From Fimbriimonadia bacterium (GTDB lineage: Bacteria > Armatimonadota > Fimbriimonadia > Fimbriimonadales > GBS-DC), in contig JAHCHP010000011.1 of assembly GCA_026129765.1 (NCBI GenBank), forward strand, positions 50,805-114,804: a DNA stretch of 64,000 bases, written 5' to 3'. Below the pieces are notes generated by a model that was not told where the DNA came from, ran no database searches, and worked only from the letters and a program-made list of their open reading frames with translations. Below, one piece after another: positions 33,931 through 41,665 of the stretch (position 1 is its first letter; each line of letters begins with the position of its first letter). A program made the translations under genes and the position numbers.

Positions 33931-34923
33931 ATGGCTATTAAGATCGGTATTATGAGTTTTGCGCACCTGCATGCGGACAGCTATGCGCACTGCTTCAAAA
34001 ACAATCCGCGCGCCGAGTTGGTGGGTATCGCAGACCACGACGCGCAGCGCGCACGCGCCAAAGCGCAGCAGTTCGGAACCCAAGCCTTTGAAAGCTACGA
34101 CGCGCTGCTGAATGCTCCCGTCGACGCGGTAGTGATCTGCTCGGAAAATATCCGGCATGCGCCTCTGGCTCTGCAGGCTGCAATGGCTGGAAAACATATT
34201 CTCTGCGAAAAACCGCTCATGACCACGCTGGAAGACGGACTCTCGATGATGCAAACCTGCCAGAAGGCGAATGTTCAGCTCTTCACCGCGTTTCCTTGCC
34301 GGTTCAGTCCCGCCATGCGTAATCTTAAAGCGATGGTAGAGGCGGGCGAAATCGGCGACCTTTTAGCAATACGGGGAACGAATCGGGGCAGCAATCCGCA
34401 CGGCTGGTTCATAGACCCCGAGCTGTCGGGCGGCGGCGCGATGATTGACCATACGGTACACGTAACGGACCTCATGCGATGGTTGTTGAAACAAGAAGTC
34501 ACGGAGATATACGCAGAAACGAACAATCGGATGTTTCACGGAAACTACGATGATACCGCAATGCTAACGATGACGTTTCAAGACGGAGTGTTCGCGACTC
34601 TCGATTCCAGTTGGTCGCGCCCCAAAACCTTCCCGACCTGGGGCGATGTCACACTGGGGGTATTCGGCACAAAAGGCGTGATTGAGATGGATATGTTCGC
34701 GCAGTATATGGTTCACTACAACGACAAAGCGGGACGCATCTCTCAAGCGTTCTGGGGCGACAACATCGACGCGGGCTTGACTGAAGCGTTCTTAGACGCG
34801 ATTGAAACCGGCAGCGCGCCAGACCTTGCGACCGGCTATGACGGCTATAAAGCAGCGGAGGTCGCGCTGGCAGCCTACGAGTCGGTCCGGCAGGGCGCGC
34901 CAGTCACCATCTCTCACGGATGA
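33931..34923 (+). CDS. Gfo/Idh/MocA-family oxidoreductase with atypical nucleotide loop
   Basis: A protein of 330 aa. The EKP motif (LCEKPLMTTLED) and the second-domain signature GGGAMIDHTVHVTDLMRW are clear. The N-terminal loop reads IGIMSFAHLHADSYAHCF, so the classical GxGxxG is replaced by SFAHLHA, as seen in a sub-branch of this family. Cofactor binding may differ. It follows its paralogue by 12 nt and overlaps the next small gene by 4 nt (ATGA). RBS GGGAGAAGA precedes ATG 33931. Confidence 0.9.
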   Translation: MAIKIGIMSFAHLHADSYAHCFKNNPRAELVGIADHDAQRARAKAQQFGTQAFESYDALLNAPVDAVVICSENIRHAPLALQAAMAGKHILCEKPLMTTLEDGLSMMQTCQKANVQLFTAFPCRFSPAMRNLKAMVEAGEIGDLLAIRGTNRGSNPHGWFIDPELSGGGAMIDHTVHVTDLMRWLLKQEVTEIYAETNNRMFHGNYDDTAMLTMTFQDGVFATLDSSWSRPKTFPTWGDVTLGVFGTKGVIEMDMFAQYMVHYNDKAGRISQAFWGDNIDAGLTEAFLDAIETGSAPDLATGYDGYKAAEVALAAYESVRQGAPVTISHG

Positions 34924-35201
34924 ACGAGCGGCGGTGTCCTCATTGCGGCGTGGTCTTGGACCCAGAACTCCCAGAGATCACGCCCTGCCCTCGTTGCAAG
35001 GTCTTATTGCGCCCCAAAAACCCCTATCAAACCCCAATGCTCATCGCCTTGCTGTTGACTTTGATTATCTACTTTGCCTCGTTTGGAATCTCTATCTACA
35101 GCAAGAGCGCGCTCGTGATTGGAAGCGCGTTCGGATTGGCGTTTCTCAGCGGCTTGTGGCTGATCATTATGATGTTCAAGTATTTCAAGTATGGCGATTA
35201 A
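34920..35201 (+). CDS. small zinc-ribbon membrane protein
   Basis: A protein of 93 aa. The N-terminus carries two CxxC pairs (RCPHCG and PCPRCK, 19 residues apart), which would bind one zinc as a ribbon. Two hydrophobic helices follow (LIALLLTLIIYFASFGISI and IGSAFGLAFLSGLWLIIMM). It overlaps the preceding oxidoreductase by 4 nt and is probably translated with it. Function unknown. Confidence 0.75.
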   Translation: MNERRCPHCGVVLDPELPEITPCPRCKVLLRPKNPYQTPMLIALLLTLIIYFASFGISIYSKSALVIGSAFGLAFLSGLWLIIMMFKYFKYGD

Positions 35202-35203
35202 AT

Positions 35204-35875
35204 CTACCCCACCGTCGGTTTAGGTAGTTTGAACATAGACTCAGGGGTGGCGCGGCTATACCAAGACTCGCCCATACGCGCCACAAAGTCGACCACCCGA
35301 TCATCCAACAGCGGCGCGCCCTCCTTCAGCAACAGATCAGAGATATGGAAGCACAAAATCTCGCCAATGATGTAATTTGAGGCGAGCGGTCCCTCGCCAT
35401 GCCGGACGATATCAAACAGTTTGCACTCGATTTGCGCAGGCGACTCCTGTACCCGGTAAGGACGCACATGCAACGATGGAATTGGGGTCAGCCCCGCTTT
35501 CTCAAACTCGTTGATTCCATATTCATAATCGTAGGAGGTTTGGTTCATTCGCGCCGCCAAATCATAGGTCACGATTTGGATCGTGTATTCGCCGGTCGCT
35601 TCGATATTACGGACGGTATCTTTCTGTGATCCATCCCGGCGATTCGCGGCGCAAAACACCACCGAGGGAGGGTTCGCTCCGCCCGCATTGAAATAGCTGA
35701 AAGGCGCAAGGTTCGGCACGTCGTCTGGCGACAAGGTGCTTACAAAAGCGATGGGACGAGGCGCGACGAGCGTGGTCATCAGCGCGTAAAGCTGCCTGCG
35801 TTCTAAGGCGTTCGGTTCAATGGTTGTCATGGTCATAGGGATTATTAAGAGAGGATGTTCTACTTCTTGCTCCAT
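35204..35875 (-). CDS. flavin reductase family protein (FMN-binding split barrel)
   Basis: Up to 223 aa. The flavin-reductase-like domain is evident: LMTTLVAPRPIAFVSTLSPD, then NLAPFSYFNAGGANPPSVVF, then DTVRNIEATGEYTIQIV. The family usually begins ~15 residues before this, so starts at 35836 or 35830 (ATGACC / ATGACA) are also likely; the longer start overlaps the upstream stop by 16 nt, and neither has a strong RBS. It would bind FMN, either supplying reduced flavin to a monooxygenase or acting directly. No monooxygenase is adjacent. Confidence 0.88.
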   Translation of the reverse strand: MEQEVEHPLLIIPMTMTTIEPNALERRQLYALMTTLVAPRPIAFVSTLSPDDVPNLAPFSYFNAGGANPPSVVFCAANRRDGSQKDTVRNIEATGEYTIQIVTYDLAARMNQTSYDYEYGINEFEKAGLTPIPSLHVRPYRVQESPAQIECKLFDIVRHGEGPLASNYIIGEILCFHISDLLLKEGAPLLDDRVVDFVARMGESWYSRATPESMFKLPKPTVG

Positions 35876-36951
35876 TCTCCGGGCGCGGGCGGCATCATCT
35901 TTTGCGCCATCGCGTATTGCGGATCAAAGTAAAGATGAGTCGTGATCCAGTCGTTCGGTGGCACTTTCATCTTGATCAGCGAACCGGGCAGATACCGAAT
36001 CAACGCGCTTTGAGGCGAGGCATCCCCCACTAAACGCTGCTCCACCGACAACATTAAGCGCATGCCCAATGTCACAAACGACGCGGGACCGACCACCTTG
36101 CCCGTTTCAGTATCAATCAACTTCACATCGCCCGCGCTCAGCGGCGGCAGGCTGGGATATTCATAAGCGGAACCGCTGTTATAGACCAGACTGTAAAGCT
36201 TAGTTTTGCCCTCCCTCACCACGGGGATATAGACCTCCACGATCAGCGCGTCCGCGCTTTCGGAGGGCATCGGATTGTCCAGGATCAAATTAATGACCAA
36301 TTTGCCCCGGTCGGTACGCGCAAAATCAGCGCGCCGGGCATGGGCATAAATCGGAATATCCCAAATCAGCGGGGTTTCATTCAGCGGGTTCAAAACGCTG
36401 CCCTTTTGAGGAGGCGGCTCCGAACCGGAAAAAATCTCATATTCGCCTGCCCCTATCGCGTTGAAGTACTTTTCTGCAGGCGACATCGTGGGGTCCTGTA
36501 CGAGATACCAAACCGAACCGATCGTCACCTTTGATTGGGGCGTTAAGCCCTCGCTGGTCGAGAAGATGAGCTGCGAACCTTTGACCTCGACTTGAGGATC
36601 GGAAAACGTGTGGGGAGTATCGGCTTTCAAGCCGCGCGGAGTCTGCAACCGAGCGGTCGGCTTGCCGTTCGCGGGGGGATATTTCCCATGGCTATAACTG
36701 AGGGTACGATCCGAGGTGCCATCACCATCGATATCGAATCCCACCGAAACCACGAGGGTCTCTTCGGGGCTTAGCGTGATGGGACGCCCCATATCCAGAA
36801 TAAAGCGAACGCTCTTTTCGCCCTGAGGCTGCACCAGCCACTGCTTCGGTCGTGTTTGAACCGCGTTGGATACAGAACTCACCGCGCTCCCAAACAGCCC
36901 AAGCGCAGCGCAAGCGAGAACTGCCGATAAAAAAAGTCGTTTGGATTGCAT
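35860..36951 (-). CDS. hypothetical secreted protein
   Basis: A protein of 363 aa from ATG 36951, with GGGAGGAAAAC upstream and a signal peptide (MQSKRLFLSAVLACAALGLF). Family not recognised. The sequence is beta-rich with few Cys; segments such as VRFILDMGRPITLSPEETLV, VVSVGFDIDGDGTSDRTL and VKGSQLIFSTSEGLTPQS are visible. The DIDGDGTSD stretch looks like a calcium-binding loop. It is the first gene of a two-gene minus-strand unit with the flavin reductase. Confidence 0.75.
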   Translation of the reverse strand: MQSKRLFLSAVLACAALGLFGSAVSSVSNAVQTRPKQWLVQPQGEKSVRFILDMGRPITLSPEETLVVSVGFDIDGDGTSDRTLSYSHGKYPPANGKPTARLQTPRGLKADTPHTFSDPQVEVKGSQLIFSTSEGLTPQSKVTIGSVWYLVQDPTMSPAEKYFNAIGAGEYEIFSGSEPPPQKGSVLNPLNETPLIWDIPIYAHARRADFARTDRGKLVINLILDNPMPSESADALIVEVYIPVVREGKTKLYSLVYNSGSAYEYPSLPPLSAGDVKLIDTETGKVVGPASFVTLGMRLMLSVEQRLVGDASPQSALIRYLPGSLIKMKVPPNDWITTHLYFDPQYAMAQKMMPPAPGEWSKK

Positions 36952-37127
36952 AAGTTTTCCTCCCAAAAGAACCGCTTATATTATATACGGAATAAAACCT
37001 GATTTGACATACGCAACATCGAATGAGCGCAAAAGTCACGAATTTCACTCCTCAACCATCAGAAACCACCCGCCATGCTAAGCGTCCAACCTTTATGAGA
37101 GATTGACCTACAAAGGGGGTTATCCTT

Positions 37128-38354
37128 ATGTTCAAACCAAGATTGATTCAATTCGTCTGTCTATTCGGTTGGAGCGTCCTCTTCTGTCATGGGTACACAC
37201 AGTGGAGTCTGGTCCGCGTTGCCGAAGCGGAAACATTGGAAATCAAGTGCGCCGCGGGAGCGCAGCCCGGCGACAATTTGTGGGCTTCCGGCGGATTCTT
37301 TACGCCGCGCTTCTTTGGCAAAGCGGTGGGCGATTCGCTCACGTGGCGCTTTGAGCTGGCGGCTCCTCTCGAAGAACCAGTTCTGCTCGTGCGCTATGCC
37401 TACGATGAGCCAGGATACACCGCCTTTGCCGGCTCCAAACCGCCGCGCGAATTCCAGGTCCTTGTAGGTGCGCTGAAACCACTCAAACTCAGCTTTCCGC
37501 ATACCGGCGGTTGGGACGAATACGACACCGTTACCTTGAAACTGCCGCCCCTTATCAAAGGCAGACATATGATTCGTCTCGTCAGTCTCGCAGAACACAC
37601 GACAACCGATATCGATGTGTTGGGACTGGCAGAGGAAATGCCCGAACGCTTGCCTGTGCCATTTCGCCCTACGGTGATTGCCAAAGCCGAGTCGGGGCGT
37701 TTTCTGCTGCGAGCCACTGCACAAGCGCGCTTCACACCGGATGAAAAGAGCATCATCGCCGAGTTTGAGAAAATCTACCGATTCATGAAGAACTATTCCG
37801 ATTGGGAACCGACCGTCGCCATCGGAATCAATGTCATTGAAGACCGTCTCTGGCCATTCGGAAGCGCAACCGCTTTTTCTGATATGCGAGGGGTCTTCTT
37901 CCGCGCCTCGGTGATGCATAAGGCTTTCGGCGACTGGTGTCACGAAATGAGCCATTGGTTCTTGGTGGGCAGATCCCCGAAATGGCTGGAGGAACCGCTG
38001 GTGCAGGTCTTAACCGCCATGGTCTGGATGCCGGGCATCTATCCCGGACCCGACCCGAAGAAAGACCCCCTCTATGCGCAAGGCGAGCGGATAGGGCGAG
38101 ACGTTCTGAACTCGCCTAAACGTCAGTACGAGGATATTGCGCCGGTCTTATATGCGATTGCCGTAAAGTATGGTCCCGACATATATGGGCGTTTCTTCAA
38201 AGCCTGCGCCAAAGCAGGCGCAAAGGAAGAGCTTGTCTTCCATCCTGGCAGACATCTGACCCGAGACGAGATCGCGCGCTATCTGTCCGAAGCGGCGGGT
38301 GAAAGCGTCCTCCCGCTCTTGAAACGCTGGAAAGGGTTCGACAACGCGCCTTAA
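37128..38354 (+). CDS. putative secreted zinc metalloprotease (HExxH) with N-terminal beta domain
   Basis: A protein of 408 aa. An N-terminal hydrophobic segment (LIQFVCLFGWSVLFCHGY) suggests export. Residues ~30-165 look like a carbohydrate-binding-module-type beta sandwich (LTWRFELAAPLEEPVLLVRY, LPPLIKGRHMIRLVSLAEHT). Around residues 268-290 lies WCHEMSHWFLVG followed by KWLEEPLVQ. HExxH with a downstream Glu is the gluzincin zinc site, in a helical region. I do not recognise a named family. ATG 37128 has AAAGGGGG 10-18 nt upstream. It is divergent from 35860-36951. Proteolytic activity is an inference from the motif. Confidence 0.75.
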   Translation: MFKPRLIQFVCLFGWSVLFCHGYTQWSLVRVAEAETLEIKCAAGAQPGDNLWASGGFFTPRFFGKAVGDSLTWRFELAAPLEEPVLLVRYAYDEPGYTAFAGSKPPREFQVLVGALKPLKLSFPHTGGWDEYDTVTLKLPPLIKGRHMIRLVSLAEHTTTDIDVLGLAEEMPERLPVPFRPTVIAKAESGRFLLRATAQARFTPDEKSIIAEFEKIYRFMKNYSDWEPTVAIGINVIEDRLWPFGSATAFSDMRGVFFRASVMHKAFGDWCHEMSHWFLVGRSPKWLEEPLVQVLTAMVWMPGIYPGPDPKKDPLYAQGERIGRDVLNSPKRQYEDIAPVLYAIAVKYGPDIYGRFFKACAKAGAKEELVFHPGRHLTRDEIARYLSEAAGESVLPLLKRWKGFDNAP

Positions 38355-38382
38355 TTCTCTCCTAATACTTAAAAAATCGTTA

Positions 38383-38390
38383 GGTATAAT
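38383..38390 (+). promoter_or_regulatory. -10 element (GG-TATAAT) of the PIN module
   Basis: GGTATAAT at 38383-38390, 21 nt before ATG 38411; the RBS GGAGG at 38397-38401 lies between. Confidence 0.65.
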
Positions 38391-38410
38391 ACCATTGGAG
38401 GCGACTCAAT

Positions 38411-38683
38411 ATGCAGGCGCAGATTGAATCCTTAAAAAAGAAGGTCAAGCGTATTCGACGCGAATTAGAAGAGGTGCAACAGGAACTGGAAACGATGGAA
38501 AACGATTTAACTCGCCCATCTAACAACGGGGATACGATTAGTTCCACCTCTATCAGTATCACAGACCCAGACAATATTCGTTTGGTCAGCGATGAAGAAC
38601 TCTACCAGATGATGCTGAAAGATGGGGTCGACCCCAACGATTGTACCGGTAGTCAAGGCATCAAAGAAATGAGGGAGGAATAG
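38411..38683 (+). CDS. putative antitoxin, coiled-coil protein
   Basis: A protein of 90 aa. The first 36 residues are a strongly charged coiled coil (QAQIESLKKKVKRIRRELEE and onward with EELE and MEND). A Ser/Thr-rich linker and an acidic C-terminus follow (SDEELYQMMLKDGVDPNDC). No AbrB, RHH or PhD/YefM DNA-binding motif is seen, so it is unlike standard VapB antitoxins. It sits directly before a PIN-domain gene with a 2-nt gap and shares its promoter, the usual antitoxin position. Binding of the toxin by the acidic tail is inference. Confidence 0.65.
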   Translation: MQAQIESLKKKVKRIRRELEEVQQELETMENDLTRPSNNGDTISSTSISITDPDNIRLVSDEELYQMMLKDGVDPNDCTGSQGIKEMREE

Positions 38684-38685
38684 AA

Positions 38686-39198
38686 TTGCTTTATCTCTAT
38701 TTCGATGCAAGCGCGCTTGTAAAAAAGTACGTGGCTGAGCAAGGATCGTTCATCATTCATTCTCTCTTCAAGCAAGTTCCGATGAAGCAGATGATGGGCT
38801 TGAACATAGGTGTTGGAGAGTGTCTTTCTGTTTTAGTGAGACGAAGAAATGCCGCGATGATCTCGCTCAACACCTATTCCCACGCAATACTCAAGCTCAA
38901 GATTGAAATCCTCAATTCCACCGATTTTCGATTACTTCCAATAGATGACCAAGCAATCAAAGACTCATTCTCTTTCATCGAAAAATACTCGCTCAATGCG
39001 ACCGATGCAATTGTGTTGAGTTGTGCGCTGGAACAGGAACATCTTCTCAGTCTTGATGAACATCCATTTGTATTTCTCGCATCTGATACCCGATTACTGA
39101 AATCTGCTCAAACAGAGGGCTTAACCACTTTCAATCCAGAAACCGCTTCAGAATTAGATATTGTTGCGCTATTAAACCTTGCCAACAAGCAAGAATAG
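38686..39198 (+). CDS. PIN-domain protein, VapC-like toxin
   Basis: A protein of 170 aa from TTG 38686 with GAGGGAGGA 7-8 nt upstream. PIN landmarks are all present: YFDASALVKKYV (first Asp, residue ~7), NIGVGECLSVLVRR (Glu), NATDAIVLSCAL (Asp) and FLASDTRLLKSAQTEGL (last Asp). These four acidic residues bind Mg2+/Mn2+ for RNase activity. It is longer than the ~130-aa norm, with extra helices in the middle. Coupled to the coiled-coil gene upstream; a toxin-antitoxin module is likely. Confidence 0.85.
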   Translation: MLYLYFDASALVKKYVAEQGSFIIHSLFKQVPMKQMMGLNIGVGECLSVLVRRRNAAMISLNTYSHAILKLKIEILNSTDFRLLPIDDQAIKDSFSFIEKYSLNATDAIVLSCALEQEHLLSLDEHPFVFLASDTRLLKSAQTEGLTTFNPETASELDIVALLNLANKQE

Positions 39199-39469
39199 AA
39201 CCCCGATAGTTTGGTCATTCTTTCTTGTATTTTGGGAATCTTGCCTAAGATAAACCAGCTTTTGTTGCTCGCCACATAGCAAACTCTCAAATCCGCGCTA
39301 TGCCGTCATTCCCGTTGGTCATCCTCGCGAACGCGGGGAACGCGGGAATCCACGAGAGACGTACGCATTCAAAAGGCTTCCAGGTAAACCAGACAAAGAT
39401 GCTATTCTGCAAGTTCTACTTATATCGGCTCCATCCTTTGCGCTTTTTTGTTTCATAAAAAGCCTCCCC
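39199..39469. repeat. intergenic region with a dispersed palindromic repeat (39304-39353)
   Basis: Between the PIN gene and queD. At 39304-39353 stands a GTCATTCCCG...CGGGAATCCAC element with inverted ATTCCCG/CGGGAAT arms, similar to repeats found between genes of many bacteria. No ORF with translation signals was seen. Confidence 0.55.
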
Positions 39470-39868
39470 TCATGACAGCGCGAGAATCGAGAGAATTTCC
39501 GAACTTTCTATGGGTGAATACAGCACCGAAGAGGTAGGCGTTTCGAACAGGCGCACCGCCATCAAGTTAGGCAGACACTCTTTAAGAAGATGGAAACATT
39601 GGCGCGCCAACTGTTCACAAGTGGGATTTTCGTGGAAGTCGTTCAAATGATGGTGGTCTAAATGCGCATCCAACAGCGGCTGTACCCTGCGTTTCACTTC
39701 GTTGAAATCGATCAGCATGCCTGCCTGAGGTCCTGATTCCTGAATCTGATCCCCCGCTAAATAGACCACCAACCGCCAGCGATGCCCATGCAAACGCGCG
39801 CACTTCCCTTCGTAATAAGGCAGTTGGTGACTGGCGTCAAAGGTGAACTCTTTGGTCAGAATGAACAT
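39470..39868 (-). CDS. queD: 6-carboxytetrahydropterin synthase (QueD/PTPS family)
   Basis: A protein of 132 aa from ATG 39868, where the conserved domain starts (MFILTKEFTFDASHQL); the longer frame to 39964 has no family residues. Zinc ligands are ASH plus LHGHRW; the following segment GMLIDFNEVKRRVQPLLDAH is typical, as is HHHLND and the catalytic-type ENPTCEQLARQCF. It converts 7,8-dihydroneopterin triphosphate to 6-carboxytetrahydropterin in queuosine biosynthesis, or acts as a pyruvoyltetrahydropterin synthase homologue. A TACAAT element lies only 11 nt before the ATG, so the message is nearly leaderless. No other que gene is adjacent. Confidence 0.9.
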   Translation of the reverse strand: MFILTKEFTFDASHQLPYYEGKCARLHGHRWRLVVYLAGDQIQESGPQAGMLIDFNEVKRRVQPLLDAHLDHHHLNDFHENPTCEQLARQCFHLLKECLPNLMAVRLFETPTSSVLYSPIESSEILSILALS

Positions 39869-39878
39869 ACCAACAAAA

Positions 39879-39886
39879 TTGTACCA
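39879..39886 (-). promoter_or_regulatory. -10 element (GG-TACAAT) close to the queD start
   Basis: The minus strand reads GGTACAAT from 39886 to 39879. Only 10 nt separate it from ATG 39868. Confidence 0.6.
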
Positions 39887-39914
39887 GAAATGTTGTAAAC
39901 TCGCATCATCAAAT

Positions 39915-39962
39915 GATCCAAAAAGCCTTTCTGATCGGGTAGGATCAGATCGTGCAAAGATC
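39915..39962 (+). promoter_or_regulatory. cluster of five GATC sites over the methyltransferase start
   Basis: GATC occurs at 39915, 39933, 39943, 39948 and 39959, i.e. five times in 48 bp covering the upstream region and first codons of the DpnA-like methyltransferase. About 0.2 would be expected by chance. If the enzyme methylates GATC, as DpnA does, this could be a methylation-sensitive operator. That link is a hypothesis. Confidence 0.55.
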
Positions 39963-40851
39963 AACCGATTGGAATGGAAACGAACTGCTTTTACCTATCG
40001 CTCCCAAAACTGAAAGTGCGGAAGGTAAGGGGATCACCCCGCGCCCAGTGCTGTATGCAGGTGATGAGCTATGTATCTATCAGGGTGACGCGTTGGAACT
40101 ATTAGCAAAATGCCCTGCAGAAACTTTCGACTTGATTTTCGCAGACCCGCCCTACTTTTTGTCCAATGACGGTACAACTTGCCGTTCAGGAAAGCGCGCA
40201 AGCGTGAACAAAGGCGATTGGGACAGAGCGATTAGCTTGGAAGAGATGAACCAATTCAACGAAGGTTGGCTGAGGGAATGTGAGCGGGTGCTAAAACCGA
40301 ACGGCACATTGTTCGCTACCGGCACTTTCCATAACATCTACAGTATTGGGTACACCATGCAGCGGTTAGGCTACATGATTTTGAATGACATTGCTTGGTT
40401 CAAAGTGAATCCGCCTCCAAACCTCTCGTGCCGTTATTTCACCCATGCCACTGAAACCGTTTTATGGGCAAAGAAAAATAAGAAAGCAAGGCATTTCTTC
40501 GACTACGAAACGATGAAAGCCTTGCCTGACCCTGCACCCGGTAAACAGATGCTCAGCCTCTGGCGCATACCGCCTCCAAAGACTTTTGAAAAACGATACG
40601 GAAAACATCCCACTCAAAAACCTGAAGCCTTGTTAGAACGCATTATTCAAGCCGCATCGCGTCCAGGCGATCTCATTTTAGACCCCTTTCAAGGCAGCGG
40701 TACAACCGGCGTAGTCTCGGTGCGATTGGGACGCCGCTATGTGGGCATTGAGCGAAGCGAGATTTACACGAAACTGAGTATAAAACGCTTGTTAGACGAA
40801 ATGAACTTCACCCAATTATCGCTGGCATTAGATGGTCGCAAAGAAGAATGA
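39952..40851 (+). CDS. DpnA-like N6-adenine DNA methyltransferase
   Basis: A protein of 299 aa from GTG 39952. Motif IV (FADPPYFLSN, residue ~65) precedes motif I (LDPFQGSGTTGVVSVRLGRR, residue ~240), the beta-class order. The stretches SVNKGDWDRA, NPPPNLSCRYFTHATETVLW and GKHPTQKPEALLERII match DpnA/M2.DpnII closely as I remember that enzyme, which methylates GATC and accepts single-stranded DNA. Recognition of GATC here is therefore likely but not proven. It converges with a nuclease-like gene (12 nt apart), forming a second RM system. Codon use looks like its neighbours. Confidence 0.9.
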   Translation: MQRSTDWNGNELLLPIAPKTESAEGKGITPRPVLYAGDELCIYQGDALELLAKCPAETFDLIFADPPYFLSNDGTTCRSGKRASVNKGDWDRAISLEEMNQFNEGWLRECERVLKPNGTLFATGTFHNIYSIGYTMQRLGYMILNDIAWFKVNPPPNLSCRYFTHATETVLWAKKNKKARHFFDYETMKALPDPAPGKQMLSLWRIPPPKTFEKRYGKHPTQKPEALLERIIQAASRPGDLILDPFQGSGTTGVVSVRLGRRYVGIERSEIYTKLSIKRLLDEMNFTQLSLALDGRKEE

Positions 40852-40863
40852 ACTTGCAAATTC

Positions 40864-41634
40864 TTAAAGCCCGGTTTCTTCGCGTATTTGCGCCACTTCC
40901 AATTCCTTTTCATAGAGGTTGGAAGCTTTATCGTAACTAAGAAACTGAACCCGGTCTTTGATCGGCTGGAAGGCGGTTTGAGTGAGTTTGCTTTTGAGTT
41001 CAGTTTCGCGCGCGCCTGCGGCAACGATATAGAAGCGAACATAAAAATCTTGAAACTCCACAAACTTTAACAGCGAGTTTTGAATATCGGTCGAATGTTC
41101 CACCTCGAAGAACGCAAGGGGGAAACCTCGCTCATTCATCCATATCACGTCAATTGTACTGGCGCGCCTCACCAACCGCTCATAAGTAAAAGGAGGCAGG
41201 TTCTCTAAACTGATAGTATCTCCAAGCGAACCACCCAAAAACGGCTTACCTCGATCTTGGGGAGGTACATAAGAGGGATATGCTTTTAGTTTACCCGTCT
41301 CCACTAAAAGCCCTTGATAGTAGTAATGATCAAAATCTCGCTTCTGTTCAAGGGTGGCATGTTCGCCTAAATTTAATTGACGAAGAATATCATCTTTTCG
41401 CGTCGTCAAGCCCCACAAACCGGGACGTATTTTGAAGAAATACTCGCTTTTTTGCTGCACGATGCGGCGCATACTGGCAAAGGGTGTTTGCGTTCCCCAA
41501 GTCGCTCCCGGCACTTCCAACGCCTGCTTATAAAGCTGACCTAAAGTCGCATAACCGCCCAACTGCTCCATCGCGATACGCACCGCTTCATGTTTGTGTG
41601 ATTTTCCTGACAATAACTGATATTCTGTTTCCAC
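40864..41634 (-). CDS. winged-helix / PD-(D/E)XK-type nuclease, probable restriction enzyme
   Basis: A protein of 256 aa from GTG 41634. The first ~75 residues resemble a HARE-HTH/winged-helix domain (HEAVRIAMEQLGGYATLGQL, ending RPGLWGLTTRKDD). In the C-terminal half is RASTIDVIWMNERGFPLAFF followed by EVEHST, a D...ExE variant of the PD-(D/E)XK catalytic core widely seen in nucleases. It lies tail-to-tail with the DpnA-like methyltransferase. Restriction of unmethylated GATC would be the simplest function; the family is not DpnII itself. Weak RBS. Confidence 0.7.
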   Translation of the reverse strand: METEYQLLSGKSHKHEAVRIAMEQLGGYATLGQLYKQALEVPGATWGTQTPFASMRRIVQQKSEYFFKIRPGLWGLTTRKDDILRQLNLGEHATLEQKRDFDHYYYQGLLVETGKLKAYPSYVPPQDRGKPFLGGSLGDTISLENLPPFTYERLVRRASTIDVIWMNERGFPLAFFEVEHSTDIQNSLLKFVEFQDFYVRFYIVAAGARETELKSKLTQTAFQPIKDRVQFLSYDKASNLYEKELEVAQIREETGL

Positions 41635-41665
41635 ACCTAATAAGCAGATTCCTGCCCCAAAAGGT

